In this document: positions 27,478 to 35,796 of the stretch, piece by piece
Layout of the letters: the number at the start of each line of letters is the position of its first letter
Numbering within the stretch: the first letter of the stretch is position 1
Origin: Candidatus Lernaella stagnicola
GTDB taxonomy: Bacteria; Lernaellota; Lernaellaia; Lernaellales; Lernaellaceae
Direction of reading: 5' to 3'
NCBI GenBank assembly: GCA_030765525.1
Contig: JAVCCK010000020.1
Span: forward strand, 1 to 64,000
Length of the DNA stretch: 64,000 nucleotides
Program-made: the position numbers and the translations under genes
Notes under the pieces: generated by a model
The model's input: the letters and a program-made list of their open reading frames with translations, nothing else
The model's database searches: none
What the model was told of the DNA's origin: nothing

Positions 27478-27672
27478 TTTTCACACGCTGGCCCCAAGAT
27501 GTGCCCGGAACGCCCTTGTAAGCAAAAAGCGATCTGGTTATGCTACGCGTAATGTACGCCGGGTAGTCTTGAAGTCGGCCGCGTACCCACACGGCCCGGT
27601 GATCGGCTATCCGCGTGTTTTCGCGATTCGGCCGCGACGGCAAAGCGTCGTGCCGCTACTCGGGAGAAGTGC
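27478..27672. other. Intergenic gap without recognised features
   Basis: About 195 bases between ruvX and the ParA-type gene. No tRNA, ORF or strong hairpin was seen; GGGAGAAG just before 27673 is the ribosome-binding site of the next gene. Confidence 0.4.
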
Positions 27673-28503
27673 ATGGGCAAAGTGATCGCCATCGCCAGCC
27701 AAAAAGGCGGTGTTGGTAAAACGACGACGACGGTCAATCTCGCAGCCAGTTTGGCAACGATGAAACAGCGCTGCCTCGTTCTGGACCTCGACGAGCAAAA
27801 CGCCGTCAGTTTCGGGCTCGGCTTGTCGCGCCAGAAAATGGAGCACGGCCTTTACGACGTGTTTCTCGGCCGCCGCAAACTGGGACAGGTCATTCAAGGC
27901 ACCACGCTTCCTTATTTGAAGGTGATCCCTTACGGCAAAGGCACGTTGACCGACGAGTTCGAGAAATTCGTGCGCCAGCAGGGCAGTGCCGCGCTGTTGA
28001 AAAAGTACGTCCAGGCTTTGCGCAAGAGCTGTGATTTCATTCTCATCGACTGCCCGCCGGGCATGGGTGACTTGACGATTTACGCGCTTAGCGCTTCCGA
28101 CAGTGTGCTGGTACCGATGCAGTGCGAGCCGCTGTCACTCAAGACCCTTACCCAGATCCTCAAAATCATCCGCAAGGTGCGGCGGCAAATCAATCCGGAA
28201 CTGGTCATCGAAGGTTTGCTGATGACCATGTACGACGAGAATTACCGCATCGCGCGCGAGGTTTGCCAGAATGTGTGGGCGAACTTCCCGGAAGAAGTCG
28301 TGTTCCGAAATGTCATTCCGCGCATGGAGGAGTTCTCCACCGCCTTCGCCGTCGGACGTCCGATCATCACTCAGGATCCCGAGGCGGAAGTGGCCAAGGC
28401 GTACCTGCAGCTTGCCAAGGAAATCCTGGCCAAGCGCAAAAAGGAACTGACCGAGAAGGCCGCGGCGGGTGGCGAGGACGATTCCCAAATCGCATCGTCC
28501 TAG
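27673..28503 (+). CDS. ParA/Soj-family ATPase
   Basis: 276 residues. The deviant Walker A SQKGGVGKTTTTVNLA (9-24), the switch-like DLDEQNAVS and the Walker B-like ILIDCPPGMG place it in the ParA/MinD superfamily, closest in layout to Soj-type ParA. Such ATPases position chromosome origins, plasmids or protein complexes on the nucleoid. No ParB gene or parS-like site was recognised next to it, so it could be an orphan ParA that positions another cargo. It converges with proC across a 69-base gap holding only a weak hairpin. Confidence 0.88.
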   Translation: MGKVIAIASQKGGVGKTTTTVNLAASLATMKQRCLVLDLDEQNAVSFGLGLSRQKMEHGLYDVFLGRRKLGQVIQGTTLPYLKVIPYGKGTLTDEFEKFVRQQGSAALLKKYVQALRKSCDFILIDCPPGMGDLTIYALSASDSVLVPMQCEPLSLKTLTQILKIIRKVRRQINPELVIEGLLMTMYDENYRIAREVCQNVWANFPEEVVFRNVIPRMEEFSTAFAVGRPIITQDPEAEVAKAYLQLAKEILAKRKKELTEKAAAGGEDDSQIASS

Positions 28504-28572
28504 ATATTCAACACATCCAACAACGTCATAACCGAAGCGCGACCCCGCGATGGGTCGGCGCTGCTGAGGCCG

Positions 28573-29406
28573 TCATTTCCGGCCGTTGATGACCTTGCCC
28601 AATTCTTCGCTTTTCTTGGCGGCCGCTTCCACGGCGTCCATAACCGTGCTGCGAAAGGTTCCCTTTTCAAGCGCCTTGAGCCCCGCGAACGTCGTTCCGC
28701 CCGGGGTGGCGACCAGGTCGCGCAGTTCGCCGGCATGCCGGCCGGTTTGCATGAACATTTTGCCCGCGCCGTATACCGTTTGCGCCGCGAGCAAATTGCT
28801 CACTTTGCGCGACAACCCCATTTGCACCCCGGCATCGGATAAGGCTTCGATCATCATGAACACGAACGCCGGGCCCGATCCGGAAAGACCGGTCACCACA
28901 TCCATCAATTCTTCGCTGCGGATGATGACGGTTTTGCCGATCGTGTGAAAAATCTTCTCCACGAGCGCGAGGTCTTGTTCCGTGGCGTGTAACCCGGGGC
29001 ACAACGCGCTCGCGCCCGCTTGCACCAGCGCCGGAGCGTTGGGCATGACGCGGATGATGCGCAAATCCTTTTCGGGGAAGTGCTCGGCGAGATAGCTCGT
29101 CGTGATGCCCGCCGCGATGGAGATGAGCAACGTGGACTCGTCGATTGCTTCGAACAGTTCGAGCAGTACCGTGTTAATGTTCTGCGGCTTGATGGCCAGG
29201 ATGATGATATCGCTGGTCACGCACATGTCGGCATTCGACGCGCCGACCTCAATGCCGTAGCTTTCCTGAATCATCTGGCGGCGTTCGAGCGTCGGCTCCG
29301 TGGCGCAAAGATGCGCCGGGTCGACCGCGCCCGCATCCAGCAGGCCGCGAATCAGTACCTCGCCCATATTGCCGGCGCCGATCACGGCGATTTTCTTATC
29401 GATCAC
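28573..29406 (-). CDS. proC: Pyrroline-5-carboxylate reductase
   Basis: 277 residues. An N-terminal Rossmann motif IAVIGAGNMGEVLIRGLL is followed by the family signature near the dimer domain: GSGPAFVFMMIEALSDAGVQMGLSR and ATPGGTTFAGLKALE. It performs the last step of proline synthesis, NAD(P)H reduction of 1-pyrroline-5-carboxylate, in the cytoplasm. Its ATG overlaps the stop of the preceding glycosyltransferase (ATGA), so it is translated as part of that operon. This is an unusual partner for a proline gene. Confidence 0.95.
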   Translation of the reverse strand: MIDKKIAVIGAGNMGEVLIRGLLDAGAVDPAHLCATEPTLERRQMIQESYGIEVGASNADMCVTSDIIILAIKPQNINTVLLELFEAIDESTLLISIAAGITTSYLAEHFPEKDLRIIRVMPNAPALVQAGASALCPGLHATEQDLALVEKIFHTIGKTVIIRSEELMDVVTGLSGSGPAFVFMMIEALSDAGVQMGLSRKVSNLLAAQTVYGAGKMFMQTGRHAGELRDLVATPGGTTFAGLKALEKGTFRSTVMDAVEAAAKKSEELGKVINGRK

Positions 29407-30275
29407 GTTTTCCTCCCATCACGAAGATGTTGCGCGCGCTCACTGTAGCTACGCCACAGGGGCCATCGCAAGGCCGTGACCCGAACCAGTAAGTTGACCA
29501 ACGCGAAAGCGGCGCGCGGCAAATCCAAATGTCGCAGTGCCCGCCCGCATGCTGGCCACAAATTTCGGCAAGCGACGAGCGTTAGGGCTCCCGTCGCTTG
29601 GCCGTGAAGCAGGAGGGCCCGCGCGGCCGCTCGGTTGTGTCGCCAAGCCTGGCGCAGCACGCCGCGGCAATCGTCGCTGCGGGCGTGGTCGACTATGGCA
29701 TCGGGCCGGTACGCGAGCCGCCCGCCCCGGGCGCGCAAGCGCAGCGACATCTCGACGTCCTCGCCGCAGGAAGTGAAGTCGGCATCGAAATTCCCCGCTT
29801 CGCGCAGGGCGGCGACACGAAAGGCGACACACAATCCCATGACCATCCAGTCGTCGTCGAGGGGTTCCAAGCCGTGAGATTGCGGCGTGTGCGCGGCGCG
29901 CCAGCGGTCGGCAAACGTGGCATGCGCCGCCTCAACGCCGCGCCCGCCCACAGCGGCGACATCGTTGTCAGTGAACGGCGCCAATAGCGCGGCGGCCGTG
30001 CCGGGTCGGGGGATGGCGTCGGCGTCGAAAAAAACGACGATATCGGCATCGCATACGCCGAGCAACGTGTTGCGAGCTGCGCCCAAACCACGCGGATGAT
30101 CGTGCCGCACGAGTGTCGCTCCGGCGCGACGCGCCCGCTCGGGTCCATCGTCGAGGCTGCCGTCGTCGCACACCCAAACCTGTTGCGGCGGCGGCTTCTG
30201 CGCCAGCGCGGCACGCACGACGTGCGCCACCGTGGCCGCGTTGTCACGCAGCGGAATGCCGATCTCGTATTTCAC
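29403..30275 (-). CDS. Family 2 glycosyltransferase
   Basis: 290 residues from the GTG at 30275, which overlaps the upstream stop by four bases; a longer frame upstream lies inside the preceding gene. The GT-A fold shows VWVCDDGSLDDGP, the DXD-like FFDADAIPRP and the acceptor-side motif CGEDVEMSLRLRARGGRLAY. It should transfer a sugar from a nucleotide donor to a surface glycan at the cytoplasmic membrane. A hydrophobic stretch near 250-275 may help membrane binding. Donor and acceptor are unknown. Confidence 0.85.
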   Translation of the reverse strand: MKYEIGIPLRDNAATVAHVVRAALAQKPPPQQVWVCDDGSLDDGPERARRAGATLVRHDHPRGLGAARNTLLGVCDADIVVFFDADAIPRPGTAAALLAPFTDNDVAAVGGRGVEAAHATFADRWRAAHTPQSHGLEPLDDDWMVMGLCVAFRVAALREAGNFDADFTSCGEDVEMSLRLRARGGRLAYRPDAIVDHARSDDCRGVLRQAWRHNRAAARALLLHGQATGALTLVACRNLWPACGRALRHLDLPRAAFALVNLLVRVTALRWPLWRSYSERAQHLRDGRKT

Positions 30276-31498
30276 GGCTGCTCGCTCCCCCGTCGCAGGT
30301 GGGCCGCGAGGTCGTCCTGAATGCGGTGATCGTAGCCGACGCCGCGCTGCAGTTCGCGCCACGCTTTCGCCGAAGCCGCCAAGCCGCCAAGCGCCGCCGC
30401 CCAGGCTTCCGCCGTGTTGGGGGCGACGATTTTCGCGCCGCATAGCGCCGGTGTTTCAGCGAGGCCGCCCAGGTCCGAAACCAGCACCGGGGTGCCGCTT
30501 TGTGCCGCCTCCAAAACGGCCAAGGGAAGATTCTCCGGCCACGTGCTGGGTACGGCGACGACATCGACCGCGCCCAAAATCGCGGGCAACTCATGGCGAT
30601 CGAAACCGCCGGCGAATTCCACTGCCGCACCGGCGGCGCGTTGTCGCAGCGACGAGACATAATCCGGGTCGCCGTCACCGGCGATACGCAGGCGAAAAGC
30701 GGGTTCGAGACGGGTCGCGTCGATTAGCGTTTCCAAGCCTTTTTCCGGCGCCAAGCGGCCCAGGTAGCCAACTACCAACGGTTGGCGCGGGCCTTCTCGG
30801 GGTATCGGCGAACTCGCCGGTAAGCCGTAGGGAAGATAGACGAGGTTGGCACGCTCGAATCCGTGACGGCGGTGCGCTTCAAGGACGGCGCGGCTGGGCA
30901 CGAACACCGCGTGCGCGGCGCGGTAGGCGCGTCGCAGCAGTAAATTCCGCCAGGCGAATCCGACCGCGTGGACCGGTTGCCACAGGATGCCGGGCCAACT
31001 GTTGTATTCCGGCTTGCCGCAAGCCCGGCACGCCACGCCGCGCTGCGGTCCGTCGCACGGCACGCCGCCCGGCTTTTGGAACGTGATGCGATGACAAAAC
31101 GCCCAGTAATCGTGCAACGTGGCCGTCACGCCCAGATCGTTTTGGCGGGCCCACATGGCCACGCCGGCGCTGGTCATCAGGAAGTGATGAATGTGCAGGT
31201 GATCGGCACCGAAGTCCGTCAGCAAGCTCGTGATGCGGATGTAGGCCGCCGGGTTATCGAAACTCTCCTGGAAGCGAAAGCGTTTGCGCGGCTGCATGAG
31301 CGCTTGGGCGTCGAGCACGGCGTAACGAATGCCGTCGTCGACTTCTTCGCGAACCTCCTCTCCCTTGCCGTCACCGCGACAAATTACCAACACCTCGTGC
31401 CCGGCATCGCGCGCGGCTCGCGCTAAATGCCCTGCATAGACTTCCGCACCGCCGAAACGGTCGCGGGGGTCTTGGTGGATGAGATAGGCCAATCGCAT
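30272..31498 (-). CDS. Family 4 glycosyltransferase
   Basis: 408 residues with the GT-B layout: N-terminal FGGAEVYAGHLARAARDAGHEV, a Cys-rich middle loop (CDGPQRGVACRACGKPEYNS), and the C-terminal donor-binding half with VVGYLGRLAPEKGLETLIDA and the E-x7-E type motif in PSTWPENLPLAVLEAAQSG. It is a retaining transferase using a nucleotide sugar. The four-cysteine loop (residues about 170-180) could bind a metal. It is coupled by overlap to the GT2 and proC genes downstream. Confidence 0.88.
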   Translation of the reverse strand: MRLAYLIHQDPRDRFGGAEVYAGHLARAARDAGHEVLVICRGDGKGEEVREEVDDGIRYAVLDAQALMQPRKRFRFQESFDNPAAYIRITSLLTDFGADHLHIHHFLMTSAGVAMWARQNDLGVTATLHDYWAFCHRITFQKPGGVPCDGPQRGVACRACGKPEYNSWPGILWQPVHAVGFAWRNLLLRRAYRAAHAVFVPSRAVLEAHRRHGFERANLVYLPYGLPASSPIPREGPRQPLVVGYLGRLAPEKGLETLIDATRLEPAFRLRIAGDGDPDYVSSLRQRAAGAAVEFAGGFDRHELPAILGAVDVVAVPSTWPENLPLAVLEAAQSGTPVLVSDLGGLAETPALCGAKIVAPNTAEAWAAALGGLAASAKAWRELQRGVGYDHRIQDDLAAHLRRGSEQP

Positions 31499-31539
31499 GG
31501 GTCAAGGAAAGCACAAGCGACGCGGGCGGTCAAAGCGAA

Positions 31540-32295
31540 TCAGCGGTGGCGCGCCAGCCACTGCTTGGCTTTACGTACGTAGGGGCGGGCCTGCTTCATG
31601 TTGAAGCCGGGCAGGCTTTTGGCTTCTCGGACGGCCCGCTCCAACTCACCGCGCGCCTCGTCGGTTTGGCCGGTGTCGGCCAACAGAAGGCCGTAGCGCA
31701 CGCGCGTCTCGGTCAGGCTGGATTGCTCCAGCACCTTGCGAAACGCCTTGAGAGCTTCTTCCCGATGTCCGGCGGCGGCCAAGCTGCGTCCGTAGGCGAG
31801 GTAGGCGTCGCCGAACTTGAAACGCGGATCCTCACGCACGATCGGGGCGAGAAGTTGAGAAGCCTCTTCGGGTTGGCCGAGTTTTTCGAGAGTGACGGCC
31901 AGCCAATAGGCGGTTTCGGGCTCGTCGTCGTGTTGCAGAGCGTGGCGGAGCATTTTTTCAGCCCGCTCCGGGTTACCGCGACGGTACAGCAATTCGCCCA
32001 ATTCGGCAGAATCGCGGGGCAGGCCCATTTCCTCGACCTTCAGTTCGAGTTCTTTGACACGTCGCCGTTGGTCGAAGCTCAGTGATACGCGATGTTTGAG
32101 GGGCCCGGCGCTGCTGAAGCGCGGCAGGATAACATTGACAACCAGGTAGGCGAGCGAACCCAGCGGCCCGAGAAAAATGATGACGAAAATCCAATAGGTG
32201 TCGGGCCGCGTGACGAAAAAGTGAATAACCGCAACTAGTGTCAACAGACCACCGAGCCAATAAGGCAGCGATAACAAAGTAGCTCCCAGCATCAT
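31540..32295 (-). CDS. TPR protein with N-terminal membrane segments
   Basis: 251 residues. Two hydrophobic helices (about 3-28 and 33-58, with the PLD-N-like run YWIFVIIFLGPLGSLAYLVV) are followed by a charged linker and four to five TPR-like repeats (RRGNPERAEKMLRHAL; KLGQPEEASQLLAP; AAGHREEALKAFRKVL; DTGQTDEARGELERAV). TGAGG precedes the ATG. The repeats would face the cytoplasm and act as a scaffold at the membrane. It lies between the antiporters and the GT4 gene, with gaps of 74 and 41 bases. Confidence 0.8.
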   Translation of the reverse strand: MMLGATLLSLPYWLGGLLTLVAVIHFFVTRPDTYWIFVIIFLGPLGSLAYLVVNVILPRFSSAGPLKHRVSLSFDQRRRVKELELKVEEMGLPRDSAELGELLYRRGNPERAEKMLRHALQHDDEPETAYWLAVTLEKLGQPEEASQLLAPIVREDPRFKFGDAYLAYGRSLAAAGHREEALKAFRKVLEQSSLTETRVRYGLLLADTGQTDEARGELERAVREAKSLPGFNMKQARPYVRKAKQWLARHR

Positions 32296-32369
32296 GCATC
32301 CTCACGCGTTGGATTGCCGCAACTTACCAAAGTTGTCCGGGCGAGGCAAAAGGGTGAATTGCGAAAGAT

Positions 32370-33674
32370 TTATGCCTTGGCTTCGCCGCCGCGATACAGC
32401 GCGAAGCGCAGCATGATCGGGCCGATAAGCTGATTGATCGCGATCACGGCGATGATCAGAGTACGCAAATCGGTGCCGATATCCGGCACAACCCGGCCGA
32501 TGATCGTGGCCAGGCCGAGCGTGATTCCCGCTTGGCCGATGAATCCCATCCACGTCAATCGTCGATCTTGGACGCTGCCGCCGACCAAGCGAACGCCGAA
32601 GTACGTGCCCAGGTAGGTAAACAGCAGGCGCGCGGCGATCAACAGCAAGGCGATCTGCCACATGTCCCGCAGCAAGTCGATGTTGATCTTGGCGCCCGCC
32701 AGCGTGAAGAACACGATATATACCGGCAGGCTGTAGCGTTCGATTGCTTCGATCATCTGCTCGCCGTGGTCCGTGAAATTCTCGATGTAAAAACCCGCCG
32801 ACACGCAAATCAGAATGCCCGAGAGTTGCGTCTGCGCGCCCAGCTTCATCGATAGGAACGACAGCGCCAGGATTAAACTGGGCAACTCGCGCCCGATGTA
32901 ACGGATGTAGAACCCGATCGCCACACCCAGCAGCAAGCCGATCACCAGCGAGCCGAATATCTCCCAGACAACGTGCAGCAGCACGGCGAAATCGAGGGCC
33001 GACTGCGGGTGCAGCAACTTGCGCGCCGCCACCAGCCCCATCGAAAACACGATTAACGTGACCACGTCTTTGAGTACCGTCACACCCATCATCGTGGTCG
33101 TCATCGGGCCCTTGGCCCCCACCTCGGTGATGACCGCAATCGTGGTCGAAGGGGATGTCGCAGTGGAACAAATCGCCAGCATCAGCGCCGCCGCCAGCAC
33201 CAAGCCGGCGGGCTGGCCCGCGGTGAAAGGCAGGTACGGCGCCATCACCCACAAGACGGCGATAGTGCCCAAGAGCACAATGCCGGTTTGCAGGCCGGTG
33301 ATGGCGCCGATCATCCGAAATCGCGTCCGCAGTTCGCGCAGCCGCAATTCGCCGCCCGCCGTCAACGCGATGAGCCCGAGAGCCAGGTCGTCCACCAAGC
33401 CGAGTTGGTCGAGCACTTCAGGAGTGAACACGGTCAGGTCGCCGTGCAGGCGGCCCAGCACGTGGGGACCCAGCACCAGCCCGGCGAGTAAGTACCCGGT
33501 GATCATCGGCATGCGGGCGCGGCGAATCATCCGCCCGGCGATGAACGAGGAAAGCAACACGAAACCCAACACGAGGATGGCGCGGTCGCCGTATAGGTGC
33601 GGGAACAGCGCCTCCATGAGGTTTAGGAAGAACGTGAAGACAACGAGCACGGCCAGGACGAGCACGTATCTCAT
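32370..33674 (-). CDS. CPA2-type cation:proton antiporter (Kef-like), copy A
   Basis: 434 residues with about 12-13 hydrophobic helices. Family features are RRARMPMITGYLLAGLVLGP near the start, the LGLIALTAGGELRL helix, and the charged SLVIGLLLGVAIG and LAGAKINIDLL segments. It belongs to the Na+/K+:H+ antiporter CPA2 group, in the inner membrane. No C-terminal RCK/TrkA-N domain is present, so ligand control may come from outside, possibly from the PII-like protein two genes upstream. Its start overlaps the stop of the sister antiporter (ATGA). Confidence 0.88.
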   Translation of the reverse strand: MRYVLVLAVLVVFTFFLNLMEALFPHLYGDRAILVLGFVLLSSFIAGRMIRRARMPMITGYLLAGLVLGPHVLGRLHGDLTVFTPEVLDQLGLVDDLALGLIALTAGGELRLRELRTRFRMIGAITGLQTGIVLLGTIAVLWVMAPYLPFTAGQPAGLVLAAALMLAICSTATSPSTTIAVITEVGAKGPMTTTMMGVTVLKDVVTLIVFSMGLVAARKLLHPQSALDFAVLLHVVWEIFGSLVIGLLLGVAIGFYIRYIGRELPSLILALSFLSMKLGAQTQLSGILICVSAGFYIENFTDHGEQMIEAIERYSLPVYIVFFTLAGAKINIDLLRDMWQIALLLIAARLLFTYLGTYFGVRLVGGSVQDRRLTWMGFIGQAGITLGLATIIGRVVPDIGTDLRTLIIAVIAINQLIGPIMLRFALYRGGEAKA

Positions 33675-34891
33675 CTCCGCCCCCCGGGAGTCTTCGGCGG
33701 GCCGAAGGGGATGAACGCCAGACCGGGACCGATCAATTCGTTGATCAACACGCCGACAATCAGCACCGTCATCACCGTCGGGGAAATCGGCGCTTCATAC
33801 GTCCAGGCGTAGTTGAGGGCCATGGCGATGGCTAGGCCGCCTTGACCGAGCATCGCCAACCCGCCGAAGCGCTGCCGCGGTTGCTGCACGCCGATGAGCG
33901 ACGCGCCCACGATTCCGCCCAGCACCTTACCGGCGGCCCGCACGCCCAGGTAGAGCAGGGTCAAGGCCAGCAGGTGTTCGGCCGCGGGTGCCCAGTGGCA
34001 GCCGACCAGGACCAGGAACAAGACGTAGATCGTCTTTTCGGAACTCGCCAGCAATTCGAACACGGTTTCTTTGCGCCCGGTCGTGTTGGCCAACGTGACG
34101 CCCGCCACCGCTCCGACGAAAATCGGCGACAAGTGAATGAACGCCGCTGCGCCGGCGCCAAAAGCGATCAGACCCATGACGACCACCAATTGGACTTGGG
34201 TATCTGTGGCCATAATGGTCAACGATTTCATCATCAGCCCGAGGACGACGCCGATCAAAATCGAAAGCAGAATCCAGGCGGGACCCGAAAAAACGCCCGC
34301 CGCAGAGATCAGGTCGCCCGGCAGCAACGCGAACATCACGCCGAAGAGGATCAGCCCCGGCAAGTCGTCCAACGCGGCCGAAACGCGGATCGCTTGCGCG
34401 ATGTCCCCCCGGAACCAGGGGCGCCCGTTGAGCGCGAAAACGCTGGCTGGAGCGGTACCCGCGGCGCAGGCGGCCAACGTAAGCAAAGCCGCCCATTTTT
34501 GGGCTTCGCTCCCTTCGCAGGTAGGGCACCAGCGTGAGAAAAACAGCCACGAGGCCACCAGGACCATGACGAGTGTCAGCAGCGATTCGCTCAGCGTTGC
34601 TGCCCACATGCGGGCGGTCAAGCGGCGCAGGCGTTTCCACTCGAGGTGCACGCCGAATAGGAAACCGATCCAGCCGAGACAGAAAAAGACGATCGGCCCG
34701 GTTTGCTCCAGGATGCGGTCGTTGATCATGCCCACGCCCGCCGGTCCCAGGGCGACGCCGAGCATCAAGAATACGAGGCCGGAATCAAACAGGCGGCGCA
34801 CCACCGGCGGCACGCGCCAACGAGACTGCATGGCGCGCGACCCGGCCAGGGCGATCAATCCAATCAGCAGTAGAGACAGCAGCAGACGCAA
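33671..34891 (-). CDS. CPA2-type cation:proton antiporter, copy B
   Basis: 406 residues with about 12 hydrophobic helices, including RRLFDSGLVFLMLGVALGP, LGWIGFLFGVHLEWKRLRR and AALDDLPGLILFGVMFALLPG. It is a distant relative of the next gene. Two overlapping antiporter genes could make a heteromer or two transporters under shared control. It follows the PII-like gene by about 30 bases. Ion specificity cannot be read from the sequence. Confidence 0.82.
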   Translation of the reverse strand: MRLLLSLLLIGLIALAGSRAMQSRWRVPPVVRRLFDSGLVFLMLGVALGPAGVGMINDRILEQTGPIVFFCLGWIGFLFGVHLEWKRLRRLTARMWAATLSESLLTLVMVLVASWLFFSRWCPTCEGSEAQKWAALLTLAACAAGTAPASVFALNGRPWFRGDIAQAIRVSAALDDLPGLILFGVMFALLPGDLISAAGVFSGPAWILLSILIGVVLGLMMKSLTIMATDTQVQLVVVMGLIAFGAGAAAFIHLSPIFVGAVAGVTLANTTGRKETVFELLASSEKTIYVLFLVLVGCHWAPAAEHLLALTLLYLGVRAAGKVLGGIVGASLIGVQQPRQRFGGLAMLGQGGLAIAMALNYAWTYEAPISPTVMTVLIVGVLINELIGPGLAFIPFGPPKTPGGRR

Positions 34892-34921
34892 TCAAGGCTC
34901 CGGGTTTCGCGCGCTGTTTTA

Positions 34922-35248
34922 TCAGGAACGCCGCGGCGGCGCAAAAAAGTGCGTGACCGGGAGAATGAACATGACGCCCCGGGGTGTTTCGGGTTCCTCG
35001 AACATGACCTCTTTGACCAACTCGACCGCTTCGTCGAGCATCGCATCGTCCACGACGGTGAAAATCGTGCTGTTGAATGAGCCCGCGCCGCCCCACAAGT
35101 TGCGAAAACCGGCGAAAATCGGCATTTGCTCCGAGACGATTTTCCCCATGCCTTGGCTTTCGATCACCGTGGCGGTCGTAATGCCCACTTCCATGAACGC
35201 GGCCAGTACGTCATGGACCATTTGTTGGTCGTTGACGACCAAAATCAT
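34922..35248 (-). CDS. PII-like signalling protein
   Basis: 108 residues, the size of a PII trimer subunit. A ferredoxin-like beta-alpha-beta start (MILVVNDQQMVHDVLAAFMEVGITTATVIES), a loop GMGKIV where PII has its T-loop, and the closing strand RGVMFILPVTHFF match the PII-like superfamily rather than classical GlnB; the uridylylated Tyr region is not conserved. PII-like proteins bind nucleotides or bicarbonate and gate nearby transporters. The context of EIIA upstream and two antiporters downstream suggests it regulates those antiporters (inference). Confidence 0.72.
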   Translation of the reverse strand: MILVVNDQQMVHDVLAAFMEVGITTATVIESQGMGKIVSEQMPIFAGFRNLWGGAGSFNSTIFTVVDDAMLDEAVELVKEVMFEEPETPRGVMFILPVTHFFAPPRRS

Positions 35249-35264
35249 GCAGTGGCGGCAGGCT

Positions 35265-35744
35265 TCAGTGATGACGTTTCTCCACGTCCTGCAGCGCCGC
35301 GAGCACTTCGTCTGGCTCGTGGGCGTGCCGCAATTGATTGTCGAACTGTTCGTCTTTCAGCATCCGAGCGATGCGACTCAGAATCTGAATATGCTGCGCC
35401 GGCACCCGTTTGGGACCGAGCAGCACGAAAATAAGGTCCACTCGGTCGCCGTCGGGAGCGCAAAAATCAATTGGCTGCTGCGTGCGGCACACGACCACCA
35501 TCGGTGTCTTTAGCTTGTCGAAATACGCATGCGGAATCGCCGCGCCGTGGCCGACAGCCGTGCTGCAGAGCTTTTCCCGCTCGGTCAATCGCGTGAGGAG
35601 TTCGGATTGGTCGTCTCGGTCGACAATACCCGCCTCGACCAAGCACCCCGTAATCCTCTCCAACACGCCGACCTGCGTCTGCGCCTCCACGTCCAGAAAA
35701 ATGCCGTTTTTCAGTACCAGTTGCGATAGCCGAATCATCCTCAT
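35265..35744 (-). CDS. PTS EIIA domain protein (fructose/nitrogen type)
   Basis: 159 residues, a stand-alone EIIA of the fructose-mannitol/PtsN class. The phosphorylatable histidine is His72 in GHGAAIPHAYFD; LIFVLLGPKRVPAQHIQILSRIARML is the typical second half. AAGAGGGG precedes the ATG. No EIIB, EIIC, HPr or EI gene is in the window, so it is probably regulatory. EIIA-Ntr is known to control potassium transport in enterobacteria. The PII-like and antiporter genes directly downstream fit such a role here. Confidence 0.88.
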   Translation of the reverse strand: MRMIRLSQLVLKNGIFLDVEAQTQVGVLERITGCLVEAGIVDRDDQSELLTRLTEREKLCSTAVGHGAAIPHAYFDKLKTPMVVVCRTQQPIDFCAPDGDRVDLIFVLLGPKRVPAQHIQILSRIARMLKDEQFDNQLRHAHEPDEVLAALQDVEKRHH

Positions 35745-35796
35745 CCCCTCTTATCCGCGTAGAATAAGCGCGGAATTCCCGACACGCAATGCGGGG

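Noticed and set aside
28503-28572. Bidirectional terminator between the ParA-type gene and proC
   Set aside because: CGACCC/GGGTCG can pair, but no T-run follows on either strand, so I did not list it as a terminator.
28573-31498. Genomic island boundary at the glycan genes
   Set aside because: The region looks denser in GC than its flanks, but no integrase, tRNA, direct repeat or IS marks an edge. Without computed composition this stays unproven.
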